From contig JASGUQ010000031.1 of assembly GCA_030057655.1 (NCBI GenBank), positions 1 through 64,000 of the forward strand: DNA of 64,000 bases, read 5' to 3'. Made by a program: the position numbers and the translations under genes. Positions 1 to 8,202 of the stretch are shown here, one piece after another. The DNA is from Bacillota bacterium (lineage in GTDB: Bacteria > Bacillota > Clostridia > Christensenellales > Aristaeellaceae). Numbering within the stretch: position 1 is the stretch's first letter; each line of letters begins with the position of its first letter. The notes under the pieces are model-generated. The model did not search any database. It saw nothing but the letters and a program-made list of their open reading frames with translations, and was not told the origin of the DNA.

Positions 1-79
1 GTTTCAGGACCGCGCGGCTCCATCATACATGGCCGGGATTGCCCGGCAAGAGCAGTAAATTTGGAGGTGTTTCCAACAC

Positions 80-457
80 ATGGCACGTATTGCGGGCGTT
101 GATTTGCCCAGAGACAAGCGCGTGGAAGCCGGCCTGACCTACATCTTCGGCATCGGCCTGACCACCAGCAAAAAGATCCTCGCTGAGACCGAGATCAACC
201 CGGACACCCGTGTCCGCGACTTGAGTGAGAACGACATCAGCAAGCTGCGCGAGTACATTGAACATCATGTCAAGGTGGAAGGTGACCTGCGCCGCGAAAT
301 CAGCCTGGACATCAAGCGCCTGGTGGAGATCGGTTCCTACCGCGGGATCCGCCACCGCCGCAGCCTGCCTGTGCGCGGACAGAACACCAAGCAGAACGCG
401 CGCACGCGCAAAGGCCCCAAGCGCCAGGTGACCGGCAAGAAGAAGGCTGGCAAGTAA
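80..457 (+). CDS. rpsM: 30S ribosomal protein S13
   Basis: S13 sits in the head of the small ribosomal subunit and contacts the large subunit and the P-site tRNA. The 125-residue product has the usual family length, opens with [14 protein letters not shown], carries the central YIFGIG segment and [14 protein letters not shown], and ends in a basic rRNA-binding tail ([15 protein letters not shown]). A GGAGG site at 63-67 lies 12 bases before the ATG, which is rather long. Bases 1-79 hold only this site and a small hairpin (32-47); no upstream gene is visible. It is the first gene here of the order rpsM-rpsK-rpsD-rpoA-rplQ, the standard alpha-operon arrangement. Confidence 0.98.
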   Translation: MARIAGVDLPRDKRVEAGLTYIFGIGLTTSKKILAETEINPDTRVRDLSENDISKLREYIEHHVKVEGDLRREISLDIKRLVEIGSYRGIRHRRSLPVRGQNTKQNARTRKGPKRQVTGKKKAGK

Positions 458-497
458 GGGCATCATTTGAAGCCCGCATCGGGCATGGAGGAGTAGA

Positions 498-896
498 ATG
501 GCAAGACCCAATCTCAAGAAGGTATCGCGCAGGCGCCGCGAGAAAAAGCTCGTTGAGCGCGGCGTGGTGCACATCCAATCTTCATTCAACAACACCATCG
601 TGACCATCACGGACACCCAGGGCAACGCGCTTTCCTGGGCTTCCGCCGGCGGGATGGGCTTCCGCGGCAACAAGAAATCCACCCCCTTTGCCGCGCAGAT
701 GGCAGCGGAGACCGCTGCCCGGGCCGCGACCGAGTTCGGCCTGCGCACTGTGGATGTGCTGGTCAAGGGCCCGGGTTCCGGGCGTGAGGCCGCCATCCGT
801 TCCCTGCAGACGGCAGGCCTGGAGGTCACCATGATCAAGGACGTGACCCCCATTCCCCACAATGGCTGCCGCCCGCCTAAGCGCAGAAGAGTGTAA
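498..896 (+). CDS. rpsK: 30S ribosomal protein S11
   Basis: S11 lies on the platform of the 30S subunit near the mRNA exit and helps shape the Shine-Dalgarno channel. The 132-residue protein has the family signatures [10 protein letters not shown] (about residues 31-40), GGMGFRG, and the C-terminal [14 protein letters not shown]. The start is supported by GGAGGAG at 487-493, a few bases before the ATG. It follows rpsM by 40 bases and precedes rpsD by 15, which indicates cotranscription. Nothing about it is unusual. Confidence 0.98.
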   Translation: MARPNLKKVSRRRREKKLVERGVVHIQSSFNNTIVTITDTQGNALSWASAGGMGFRGNKKSTPFAAQMAAETAARAATEFGLRTVDVLVKGPGSGREAAIRSLQTAGLEVTMIKDVTPIPHNGCRPPKRRRV

Positions 897-911
897 AAAG
901 GAGAAACCCAC

Positions 912-1538
912 ATGGCAAGAAATACCGGCTCTGTATGCCGTATGTGCCGTCGTGAGGGCACCAAGCTGTTTTTGAAAGGCGAGAAGTGCTTCTCACAGAA
1001 ATGCGCCCTGGCAAAGCGCCCCACACCGCCCGGCCAGCACGGCCAGGCCCGTCAGCGTAAAATGAGCGAGTATGGCACCCAGCTGCGTGAAAAGCAGAAG
1101 GCCCGCCGCGCTTATGGCATGCTGGAGACCCAGTTTCACCGCACTTATTTGAACGCGCTGAAAATGAAAGGCGTTTCCGGCGAAAACCTCCTGCAGCTTT
1201 TGGAGCGCAGGCTGGACAACGTGGTTTACCGCGCAGGCCTTGCCGCTTCCCGTGCGCAGGCCAGGCAGCTTGTCAACCACGGTCATTTCCTGGTCAACGG
1301 CAGCAAGGTGGACATCCCTTCCTACATCACCAAGCAGGGCGATGTGATCACCGTCGGCGCTTCCAGCCGCGACATCGAGCTGTTCAAGGCCGCCCGTGAA
1401 GGCAGCGCCCGCATTTTGCCCAAGTGGCTCAACGTCAATTTTGACGAGCTGAAGGCCACCGTGGACAGCCTGCCCGAGCGCAGCGATGTGGACTTTGCCC
1501 TCCAGGAGAACTTGATCATTGAGTACTACTCACGTTAA
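912..1538 (+). CDS. rpsD: 30S ribosomal protein S4
   Basis: S4 nucleates assembly of the 30S body by binding 16S rRNA. The 208-residue protein has the N-terminal zinc-binding form of the family, with cysteines at 9, 12, 26 and 31. An S4 RNA-binding domain follows at about 95-160 (LLQLLERRLDNVVYRAG, then ARQLVNHGHFLVNG). The start has AAAAGGAG just upstream. It sits between rpsK and rpoA, the order seen in many Firmicutes and in the E. coli alpha operon. In E. coli S4 represses its own operon translationally; nothing here shows whether that applies. Confidence 0.98.
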   Translation: MARNTGSVCRMCRREGTKLFLKGEKCFSQKCALAKRPTPPGQHGQARQRKMSEYGTQLREKQKARRAYGMLETQFHRTYLNALKMKGVSGENLLQLLERRLDNVVYRAGLAASRAQARQLVNHGHFLVNGSKVDIPSYITKQGDVITVGASSRDIELFKAAREGSARILPKWLNVNFDELKATVDSLPERSDVDFALQENLIIEYYSR

Positions 1539-1583
1539 CCTGTTCCGGACCGACTGCATGATATTGAACAGGAGGGTATGCCC

Positions 1584-2534
1584 GTGATCACTGAATCCGT
1601 CAGCCCGCGCATTGAGCGCGTAGAGCATAAAGAGAACGAGTTTTACGGCCGCTTTGTGGTCGAACCCCTTGAGCGCGGCTTTGGCCACACGCTGGGCAAT
1701 GCCTTGCGCCGCTGCCTATTGAGCAGCCTGCCGGGCGCCGCTGTCACCAGCGTGCAGATCGACGGCGTGCTGCATGAGTTTTCAACCATCCCCGGCGTCA
1801 AGGAAGACGTCACGGAGATTATTTTAAACCTCAAGGATCTGTCCGTCAGGCTGCTGTCTGACCAGCCCAAGCAGGTCGAGATCATCGCGGAAGGCCCCGG
1901 TGTCGTCACCGCCGCCGACATCCGCGTTGACAGCGAGATTGAGGTGGTCAACCCCGATCTTCACATCGCGACCCTGTCTGACGGCGCGAAGCTGCACATG
2001 ACCCTCAATGTCGAACACGGCTTTGGCTATGTGTCAGTAGAGCGCAGCAAGCCTGCCGCGCTTCCCGTTATCGGCATGATCCCCATTGATGCCATCTACA
2101 CCCCGATGCGCAAGGTCAATTATTCGGTCGAGGACACCCGCGTGGGCCAGATCACCGACTATGACAAGCTCATCCTGGAGGTCTGGACCAATGGTTCCGT
2201 CACTCCGGAAGAAGCCATCGGCATGGCGTCCAAGATCCTCGTCAAGCAGCTGGGTATTTTCACCCACCTGACCGATCAGCCGGTTGCAACCCACGAGGAA
2301 GAAACGGAGACCGCCCTCAACGGCAAGACCGCTGAGATGACCATTGACGAACTGGATCTGTCCGTCCGTGCCTTCAACTGCCTGAAGCGCGCCGGCATCA
2401 ACACCGTGGCCGAACTGGTCGCCAAGAGCCAGGAGGACATGATGAAGGTCCGCAATCTGGGCAAAAAAAGCCTGGAAGAAGTAGAGCAGAAGCTGGGCCT
2501 GATCGGTCTGGCCCTGCGCACCACCGAAGAATAA
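1584..2534 (+). CDS. rpoA: DNA-directed RNA polymerase subunit alpha
   Basis: The alpha subunit starts RNA polymerase assembly as a dimer and contacts upstream promoter DNA and regulators through its C-terminal domain. The N-terminal domain is clear ([20 protein letters not shown]), as is the helix-hairpin-helix C-terminal domain ([17 protein letters not shown] to [14 protein letters not shown]). An ATG at 1578 is in frame, but GGAGGG at 1571-1576 would leave only one base of spacing to it. The GTG at 1584 has seven bases of spacing and is chosen, giving 316 residues. The gene is in the alpha operon, 36 bases before rplQ. Confidence 0.95.
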   Translation: MITESVSPRIERVEHKENEFYGRFVVEPLERGFGHTLGNALRRCLLSSLPGAAVTSVQIDGVLHEFSTIPGVKEDVTEIILNLKDLSVRLLSDQPKQVEIIAEGPGVVTAADIRVDSEIEVVNPDLHIATLSDGAKLHMTLNVEHGFGYVSVERSKPAALPVIGMIPIDAIYTPMRKVNYSVEDTRVGQITDYDKLILEVWTNGSVTPEEAIGMASKILVKQLGIFTHLTDQPVATHEEETETALNGKTAEMTIDELDLSVRAFNCLKRAGINTVAELVAKSQEDMMKVRNLGKKSLEEVEQKLGLIGLALRTTEE

Positions 2535-2570
2535 GCATTTTGGCCAAGTGGCCCAAGGAGGAAACCGAAC

Positions 2571-3083
2571 ATGGCACAGCAACGCAAGCTTGGCCTGACT
2601 TCCGACAAGCGTAAGGCATTGATCCGCAACCAGGTGACCAGTCTTTTATGGCATGGCCGCATTGAGACCAGCCTGGCGCGCGCGAAGGAAGTCCGCCGCA
2701 TGGCCGAGAAACTGGTCACCCTCGCCGTGCGCGAGCATGATCAGACCGTCAACGCCAGCAAAGAATACCACAACGAAAAGGGTCAGATCGTCAAGATCGA
2801 CGTCGTCAACGACGCCGCGAGCAAACTGCACGCCCGCAGGCTCATGATGGCCTACCTGTATGATGTCAAAGAGCTGCGCAAGGAAGACGAGTCCCGCACC
2901 GAGTACCGCGAGCGCACCAAGGACATCAAGCATCCTGTGGTGGAGAAGCTTTTCCGCGAATACGGCCCCAAGTACCGCAAGCGCAACGAAGAAAAGAACG
3001 CTGCCGGCGGCTACACCCGCATTTACAAACTGGGGCCCCGACGCGGCGACGCCTCAGAGCGCGTGCTCATCGAGATGGTGTAA
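2571..3083 (+). CDS. rplQ: 50S ribosomal protein L17
   Basis: L17 is a large-subunit protein near the nascent-chain exit. The N-terminal half ([35 protein letters not shown]) and the ending ([16 protein letters not shown]) are diagnostic. At 170 residues it is about 50 longer than the Bacillus protein. The extra sequence lies at about residues 55-120 and is charged and Lys/Arg/Glu-rich; comparably long forms occur in some Clostridia. GGAGG ends nine bases before the ATG. It is the last gene of the operon and is followed by an intrinsic terminator. Confidence 0.96.
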   Translation: MAQQRKLGLTSDKRKALIRNQVTSLLWHGRIETSLARAKEVRRMAEKLVTLAVREHDQTVNASKEYHNEKGQIVKIDVVNDAASKLHARRLMMAYLYDVKELRKEDESRTEYRERTKDIKHPVVEKLFREYGPKYRKRNEEKNAAGGYTRIYKLGPRRGDASERVLIEMV

Positions 3084-3102
3084 GCACCAGTCAATCAGCA
3101 CC

Positions 3103-3124
3103 AAAAGGCCTTCGGGCCTTTTTT
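3103..3124 (+). terminator. Intrinsic terminator of the ribosomal/rpoA operon
   Basis: An AAAGGCC / GGCCTTT stem with a TTCG tetraloop runs straight into a T tract, 20 bases after the rplQ stop. This is a textbook Rho-independent terminator. Confidence 0.92.
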
Positions 3125-3451
3125 GTATGTTTTGATACTTATTACCAATCTGTATATTTGTTTAAAAAAGCCTTATATCATAATGAATCGCCTTGTTTTC
3201 AGCCTCCGGATTAATTCTGAAATTGCTCTGTCTGGGTGAAATGCGTCCCATCAAATTTCAATAATTGCGAAGAATTGCGCATTATCTCGCATGATTGGGT
3301 TTGTTCTTTATCATTTTCGATGTTAAAATCAGGCCATTGAGGCTCTGCCTTGGAAAGCCAAATCTTCGCAATTTCGGTGTTTCCGCGTTTGTTCCGCTTG
3401 GATATGTCTATCATACCGGGCTCATGCCCGGATAAAAAAAGGAGGATTCCT
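3125..3451 (+). other. AT-rich spacer and leader of the first flavoprotein gene
   Basis: This stretch is clearly more AT-rich than its surroundings and holds no convincing gene. A 6-bp hairpin CCGGGC-TCAT-GCCCGG (3416-3431) lies ten bases before the GGAGGA ribosome-binding site at 3441-3446. It is followed by A residues rather than T, so it does not look like a terminator of the downstream strand; it may act on translation or mRNA stability. A TATCAT near 3410 could be a -10 box, but no good -35 accompanies it. Confidence 0.5.
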
Positions 3452-5227
3452 ATGATGAAACGGTTGCTCAGTATTCTGCTCAGTCTGTGCCTTGTGGCAG
3501 GCGTCCTGCTGTTTACGCAGGCGGAAACGCTCACAGGCTCCAGCACCAGCAAGATCGGCGGTGAGGGCGCGATCGTGGTCGAAGTCACACTGGATGAGGC
3601 CGGCGCGATCAAGAACATCGCTGTTGTTGAAAACAAGGACACCCCCGGCATCTCCGACCCCGCGGTAGAAACCATTCCGGCTGCCATTGTAGAGCACCAG
3701 TCTTTGCTGGTGGACGCGGTGACCGGCGTCACCTACACCTCTGAAGCCATCGTGCTGGCTGTCCGCGATGCCCTTACCAAGAAGGGGATTGACGCCAGCA
3801 AGTTTGAAGTCGAGGTCAATAAAGAGGTCGAAAAGGGCGAGGACGTTGAGAAGACGGTGGACGTGGTCGTTATCGGGGCCGGCGGCGCCGGCATGACGGC
3901 GGCGGTCCAGGCGCACATCAATGGCGCGACCGTGCTGATCCTTGAAAAAATGCCCAAGGTTGGCGGAAACACCATCCTTTCCGGCGGCGCGCTCAACGCG
4001 GTGGATGACCGCAGCGAAATGGCCATCAAGACGAATGACTCCGCGGAATGGCACTATCAGCAGACCATCGCCGGCGGAGACTACCAGGGCATTCCCAGCC
4101 TGGTTCATATCATGACCAGCCGCGCCTGGGAAGCCGTTGAATGGGTCAAGGCCCTGGGCATGGAATTCATTGAAGGCGAGACCTTCACCGTCGCGGGCGG
4201 CCTGTGGCCGCGCGCCCACAAGCCTGTTACCCCGGTCGGCACCGGCTTCTTCAACACCTACAATGCCTACATCGACAGCCATGAGGGCATCGAGCTGATG
4301 CTCAACACCAAGGCGGAAGAACTCATCGTGGATGATTTTGGCCGCGTGGTCGGCGTGCGTGCGACCGGCGCGACCGGTGAGACCGTGACCGCCATGGCCA
4401 ACAAGGGCGTTGTCATGGCCGCGGGCGGCTTTGGCGCCAGCGTGGAACTGCGCCAGGCCTTCAACACCACCTGGAGCACCCTGGACGCAAGCATTCCCAC
4501 CACCAACCATCCCGGCGCGACGGGTGATGGCATCAAGATGCTGATGAAAGTCGGCGCTGACCTGATCCAGATGGGCAACATCCAGTTGCTGCCCCTGGGC
4601 GACCCCAACAACGGCTCCCTCTCCGGCAACGTCTCCCGCAGGGTTGAGATGGTGGTCTATGTCAACAAAAACGGCGAGCGCTTTGTTAACGAAGGCGGCC
4701 GCCGCGACGAGATGACCCGCGCCCTGTTCGCGCAGCCAGACAACTATATGTGGATTGTGACCGACGCCCATGCCTTCCCCACAGGCGATGTGCAGAACAA
4801 CTTCAACGAGTCCGTTGACCAGCTGGTGGCGGACGGCCGCGCCGTGAAGGGCGAGACCCTGGAGGAACTGGCGGAAAAAATGCAGGTTCCCTATGAGAAC
4901 CTGAAGGCGGCGCTGGAAAACTACAACGCCCATTGCGCCACAAAGGACAAGGACGAATTTGGCCGCACCCTTTATGGCGATCCCATTGACCGGGCGCCCT
5001 TCTACGCTAGCCCGCGCGTACCCACCGTCCACCACACCATGGGCGGCGCGCGCATCAATGAGTATGCCCAGGTGCTCAACGAGAACCAGCAAGTGATCCC
5101 CGGCCTCTATGCCGCGGGCGAAATCACCGGCGGCATCCATGGCGCCAACCGCCTGGGCGGCAACGCGCTGACTGACCTGCTTGTCTTTGGCCGCATCGCG
5201 GGCGAAAGCGCGGCCATGGGGCGTTAA
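3452..5227 (+). CDS. Exported FMN/FAD flavoprotein reductase (fumarate/urocanate reductase-like)
   Basis: Probable extracytoplasmic reductase that passes electrons through covalently bound FMN to FAD and then to a small acceptor. The protein has 591 residues. Residues 1-24 form a signal peptide. An FMN-binding domain spans about 30-110, with the flavinylation motif DAVTGVT (T94 the likely FMN attachment site). A FAD-binding-2/flavocytochrome-c reductase domain follows, with the dinucleotide motif GAGGAG (142-147). Candidate active-site residues are R418 (GGRRDE), H527/H528 (VHHTMGG) and R567 (GANRLGG), as in the fumarate reductase family. GGAGGA at 3441-3446 supports ATG 3452 or ATG 3455. It converges on a paralogue at 5421-7316. 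The acceptor cannot be read from sequence; no haem-binding CXXCH is present. Confidence 0.85.
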   Translation: MMKRLLSILLSLCLVAGVLLFTQAETLTGSSTSKIGGEGAIVVEVTLDEAGAIKNIAVVENKDTPGISDPAVETIPAAIVEHQSLLVDAVTGVTYTSEAIVLAVRDALTKKGIDASKFEVEVNKEVEKGEDVEKTVDVVVIGAGGAGMTAAVQAHINGATVLILEKMPKVGGNTILSGGALNAVDDRSEMAIKTNDSAEWHYQQTIAGGDYQGIPSLVHIMTSRAWEAVEWVKALGMEFIEGETFTVAGGLWPRAHKPVTPVGTGFFNTYNAYIDSHEGIELMLNTKAEELIVDDFGRVVGVRATGATGETVTAMANKGVVMAAGGFGASVELRQAFNTTWSTLDASIPTTNHPGATGDGIKMLMKVGADLIQMGNIQLLPLGDPNNGSLSGNVSRRVEMVVYVNKNGERFVNEGGRRDEMTRALFAQPDNYMWIVTDAHAFPTGDVQNNFNESVDQLVADGRAVKGETLEELAEKMQVPYENLKAALENYNAHCATKDKDEFGRTLYGDPIDRAPFYASPRVPTVHHTMGGARINEYAQVLNENQQVIPGLYAAGEITGGIHGANRLGGNALTDLLVFGRIAGESAAMGR

Positions 5228-5261
5228 ACCCTGGTTTAGAACAATATACTTTGCTAACGGT

Positions 5262-5290
5262 GAGGCCGCCCAAGGCGGCCTCATCATTTT
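5262..5290 (+). terminator. Intrinsic terminator after the first flavoprotein
   Basis: A perfect 9-bp stem GAGGCCGCC / GGCGGCCTC with a three-base CAA loop lies 34 bases after the stop and is followed by ATCATTTTAT. The stem is strong and the T tract moderate. Confidence 0.8.
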
Positions 5291-5375
5291 ATGGTTGTGT
5301 CTGATGTTTCTTTTTTAACTAGAACTTCGTTCTTGATGGTTTTCCCTTGTGAGTTTGTTGGATGCCTGATAGAAA

Positions 5376-5406
5376 GAAGAGACCCCGCTCACGCAGGGCC
5401 TCTTCA
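5376..5406 (-). terminator. Intrinsic terminator after the second flavoprotein
   Basis: On the minus strand GAAGAGG-CCC pairs with GGG-TCTCTTC around a TGCGTGAGC loop, just after the stop at 5421, and runs into TTCTTTCT. Together with the terminator at 5262-5290 it separates the two convergent genes. Confidence 0.75.
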
Positions 5407-5420
5407 TCGTTAAGTTGTGC

Positions 5421-7316
5421 TTATTCGGCAGCCACTTCTGCAGCCGCGTTCTTGCCTGCTTCGCGTCCGAAGACGTGGATGTCAAGCAGGGCATTTCCGC
5501 CCAGGCGGTTGGACCCGTGGATGCCGCCTGTGACCTCGCCCGCCGCGTAAAGGCCGGGGATGATGTTGCCGTCTTTATCCAGGACGTGGCACTCCAGGTC
5601 GATCTCAAGACCGCCCATGGTGTGGTGGACTGTGGGCATCCTGGGGGAGGCGTAGAAGGGGGCGGTGTCAATGGGATCGCCAAAGAGGCCGCGGCCAAAG
5701 TCCTCATCCTTCCCTGCCGCGACATAGGCGTTGAACTGGTCATGGGTGGCTTTCAGAACCGCCGGATCCAGGCCGATCTGTTCAGCCAGTTCTTCAATGG
5801 TGTCCGCGCGGAAGATGCGTCCTTTTGCCACCAGGTCGTCCACATTGTCGCCCCAGAGGTTGATGCCGTCTGTGCCTTCAATGTTGGTGTCGGTGATGAC
5901 ATAGCTCATGGAATCGGTCTGCTTCAGCAGCGCCTGGGTCATGGTGTCGCGCCTGCCGTCTTCCGCCATGAAGCGGAGGCCTTCTTTGTTGACCTGGTAG
6001 TAGTATTCAACGCCGATGCCGCCCATCCAGGCGTTCAGCGCGCCTGTTTCCGGATCGCCCAGGGGCAGGCACTGGATGTACTCCATGCCGATCAGGTTGG
6101 CGCCCGCGGCCTGGCCCAGGAAGATGCCGTCGCCGGTTGCGGCAGGCGTGTTGGTCGTGCCCAGTTTTTCGTTCAAGCTGGGGTCATACTGCTGGCGCAT
6201 CTCTTTGTTGGCCGCGAAACCGCCGGTCGCGATGACAACAGCCTTCTTGGCGTTCAGGGTAACCGGGGTTCCGTCAGTCATCTCAGCTTTGACGCCGACA
6301 ACACGGCCGTTTTCAACGATGAGTTCATTGCCCTTGCAGTCCAGGATGATCTTAACGCCAAGGGCTTCCGCTTTTTCCTTGCCGGCTTTGATATAGTCGC
6401 CGCCAGCAGCGCCTGCCGGGACGTGGGTGCGGGGCCAGAGGCCGCCCGGAACGGTGGAGATGTCATCTTTCCAGACAACGCCATTTTCCGCCATCCATTC
6501 GGTGGTTACAAGCGCTTCGCCTGTCAGCTTCTGGATCAGGTCAAACTTGGCCATGTAGTCCCCACCTGAGTAGGTCTGCAGGGTGTGCAGGGCCACAGAG
6601 TCAAACAAGGAGGCCTTGTCGCCCGCTTCATAAGCCGCAAGGTCAGCCTTCAACTGATCCATAACCGCCTGGTGCTCAGGGGACTTGGCTTCAACCTCAG
6701 TCAGCGCGTAAACAGAAGCCATCGCGGCTTCAGACGCCGGCGGAAGGGCTGCCTGGCGCGCGGGGTCGGCCGCATTGTAGGGCCCGCCTGCGCGGACGGT
6801 GTTGCCGCCCAGGGCCCCTGTTTTTTCGATCAGGATAACGCTGGCCCCGTTCTGGGCTGCGGAAACGGCCGCGGACAAGCCTGCGCCGCCTCCGCCGATC
6901 ACGATCACGTCCGCGGTTTCTTCAACGGCATCCTTCGGGCCTGCGTCCGCGACCGCGGTCTTCCAGGCTTCCACATCGCCGCCTGCCGCTGTGATCGCTT
7001 CCTCAACAGCCTTCTTGATGGCGTCGGAGGTGACGGTCGCCCCTGTGATGCTGTCGATCGCCAGGGACTGGGCTTCAACAATCTTATCAGGAAGTTGTTC
7101 AATGGCATTGGATCCAATGTTGGGTGTTTCGTTGTTGTCGCCAACAACGATGCTTTCCAGCTTGTCGTTTGTGAAGGTGGCGGTCACCTTCATCTCTCCG
7201 CCAAAGCCCTGGACCGTTACGTCATAGGAGCCCGCCGTATAGCCTGCGGCGCTTCCCCCTAAAACGGCGATCATCAGGGCGATGACCAGAAACAGTGCGT
7301 TCAACCTTTTGTTCAT
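5421..7316 (-). CDS. Exported FMN/FAD flavoprotein reductase, paralogue
   Basis: Same architecture as the gene at 3452-5227, in 631 residues. A signal peptide (1-24) is followed by an FMN-binding domain with DSITGAT (T94 the likely flavinylated residue) and a FAD-binding-2 domain with GGGGAG (141-146). The family motifs GRRDT, VHHTMGG and GSNRLGGNA are all present, so the reductase active site looks intact. Relative to its neighbour it has about 40 extra residues between the FAD motif and the substrate domain (around 180-225), which may alter substrate choice. AGGAGG lies just upstream of the ATG. It probably works in an ApbE-flavinylated extracytoplasmic electron-transfer chain; the flavin transferase is not in this window. 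Confidence 0.85.
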   Translation of the reverse strand: MNKRLNALFLVIALMIAVLGGSAAGYTAGSYDVTVQGFGGEMKVTATFTNDKLESIVVGDNNETPNIGSNAIEQLPDKIVEAQSLAIDSITGATVTSDAIKKAVEEAITAAGGDVEAWKTAVADAGPKDAVEETADVIVIGGGGAGLSAAVSAAQNGASVILIEKTGALGGNTVRAGGPYNAADPARQAALPPASEAAMASVYALTEVEAKSPEHQAVMDQLKADLAAYEAGDKASLFDSVALHTLQTYSGGDYMAKFDLIQKLTGEALVTTEWMAENGVVWKDDISTVPGGLWPRTHVPAGAAGGDYIKAGKEKAEALGVKIILDCKGNELIVENGRVVGVKAEMTDGTPVTLNAKKAVVIATGGFAANKEMRQQYDPSLNEKLGTTNTPAATGDGIFLGQAAGANLIGMEYIQCLPLGDPETGALNAWMGGIGVEYYYQVNKEGLRFMAEDGRRDTMTQALLKQTDSMSYVITDTNIEGTDGINLWGDNVDDLVAKGRIFRADTIEELAEQIGLDPAVLKATHDQFNAYVAAGKDEDFGRGLFGDPIDTAPFYASPRMPTVHHTMGGLEIDLECHVLDKDGNIIPGLYAAGEVTGGIHGSNRLGGNALLDIHVFGREAGKNAAAEVAAE

Positions 7317-7342
7317 AGCATTTCCTCCTTTTATTGATGCCT

Positions 7343-7365
7343 CACTTTAATTGCCCATTAAAGTG
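7343..7365. repeat. Perfect inverted repeat in the 5' leader of the second flavoprotein
   Basis: CACTTTAAT and ATTAAAGTG form a perfect 9-bp dyad around TGCCC. It lies between the promoter at 7424-7452 and the start codon at 7316. It could be an operator or a leader hairpin. Confidence 0.55.
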
Positions 7366-7423
7366 TTTGACAACTGTGGATACCCTTTATGTTTTAATCA
7401 AACTGAACCTGAATTTCATATGC

Positions 7424-7452
7424 ATCATATCATGGTTTTGACGACACCGCAA
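7424..7452 (-). promoter_or_regulatory. Sigma-A-type promoter for the second flavoprotein
   Basis: On the minus strand TTGCGG, 17 bases, then TATGAT. This places the start of transcription about 100 bases before the ATG at 7316. Confidence 0.6.
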
Positions 7453-7511
7453 TCATTTGCTGACTGGGTAATTCAGCTCAACCAATGCCGGCCAAACCAT
7501 TAGCAAACCAA

Positions 7512-7555
7512 AAACACGAACATTAAAAGCCAAAGAATATAAATAGTTCGTAAAA
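7512..7555 (+). promoter_or_regulatory. Paired, inverted PurBox-like operator of the purine operon
   Basis: Two copies of a motif with a CGAAC core face each other: 7512-7524 on the plus strand and 7543-7555 on the minus strand, 18 bases apart. Each matches 11 of 13 positions of the Bacillus PurBox (AWWWCCGAACWWT). In Bacillus, PurR binds such inverted pairs and is released by PRPP. The pair ends five bases before the -35 box of the purE promoter. The gene for the regulator is not in the window. Confidence 0.75.
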
Positions 7556-7559
7556 TCTA

Positions 7560-7588
7560 TTGACATGGACCTGCTGTTTTTCTATCAT
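7560..7588 (+). promoter_or_regulatory. Sigma-A promoter of the purine operon
   Basis: Consensus TTGACA (7560-7565), a 17-base spacer and TATCAT (7583-7588). Transcription should begin near 7595, giving a leader of about 88 bases before purE. The -35 box lies just downstream of the PurBox-like pair, which suits regulation by a PurR-type protein. Confidence 0.85.
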
Positions 7589-7611
7589 GGAATCGTGCTG
7601 ATTGGCACGGC

Positions 7612-7644
7612 GGCAGGTCCGGAATGCCTGCCTTCTTTGATTTT
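7612..7644 (+). terminator. Terminator-like hairpin in the purE leader
   Basis: GGCAGG (7612-7617) pairs with CCTGCC (7627-7632) and is followed by TTCTTTGATTTT, so the leader may be attenuated. The 5' arm could also pair with GGACCTGCTG at 7567-7576 (ten pairs, one wobble). That partner overlaps the promoter spacer, however, and would be absent from RNA started near 7595. No known riboswitch aptamer is recognisable. Confidence 0.5.
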
Positions 7645-7682
7645 AATGCTGAACGAACGAGTAAATCCACTTGGAGGCAGTG

Positions 7683-8186
7683 ATGAAGAAAGTAGCCATT
7701 TTAATGGGTTCCGCCAGCGACAGCCCCGTCGCGGACAAGGCGGTGCAGGTTTTGGAGCAGTATCAGGTTCCCTATACCGTCACCGTGTGCTCCGCGCACC
7801 GCACGCCAGAAAAGGCTGCGGAATTCGCGAAAACCGCGCGGGAGAAGGGCTATGGCGCCCTGATCTGCCTGGCGGGCCTGGCGGCCCATCTGGCCGGCGC
7901 CATCGCCGCCAACACCACCCTGCCCGTGGTCGGCGTTCCAGTAGCTTCCGGCGGCCTGGGCGGGCTTGACGCCCTCCTCTCCACCGTGCAGATGCCCTCC
8001 GGCATCCCGGTCGCGACCGTCGCGGTCGGCGGCGCCGCCAACGCGGCCCTTTTGTGCATTCAGATGCTGGCCATCACGGATGATGGCCTGGCAAAGCGCC
8101 TGCAACAGGGCCGGGAGGAGATGGAGCTTGCCGCCCTCAAGGCCGATGAAACCCTTCAAAACAGCTATCCCAACCAATCCAGATAA
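7683..8186 (+). CDS. purE: N5-carboxyaminoimidazole ribonucleotide mutase (PurE)
   Basis: PurE interconverts N5-CAIR and CAIR in de novo purine synthesis. The 167-residue protein has the class I signatures MGSASD and SAHRTP, with the active-site loop AGLAAHLAG in place of the E. coli form GGAAHLPG. It ends with the usual [14 protein letters not shown] segment. GGAGG at 7673-7677 leaves five bases to ATG 7683; the TTG at 7671 lies upstream of this site and is rejected. Class I enzymes normally take N5-CAIR made by PurK, but purK is not in this operon. It is the first gene of a nine-gene operon with very short spacers. Confidence 0.95.
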   Translation: MKKVAILMGSASDSPVADKAVQVLEQYQVPYTVTVCSAHRTPEKAAEFAKTAREKGYGALICLAGLAAHLAGAIAANTTLPVVGVPVASGGLGGLDALLSTVQMPSGIPVATVAVGGAANAALLCIQMLAITDDGLAKRLQQGREEMELAALKADETLQNSYPNQSR

Positions 8187-8202
8187 GAAAAGAGGCAAAT
8201 GT

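Noticed and set aside
1..79. Remnant of infA or rpmJ upstream of rpsM
   Set aside because: None of the expected C-terminal residues of either protein can be read in any frame; only a hairpin and the rpsM ribosome-binding site are seen.
3422..5287. Long open frame on the minus strand opposite the first flavoprotein (621 codons)
   Set aside because: It is a codon-bias shadow: it has no family similarity, no ribosome-binding site, and covers a well-supported gene. Similar frames oppose purL (16613-17473), leuA (33063-34364), ilvC (36220-37146) and others.
7566..7682. Purine, PRPP or guanidine riboswitch ahead of purE
   Set aside because: The leader from the predicted start is only about 88 bases and shows none of the conserved aptamer sequences; control is better explained by the PurBox pair.
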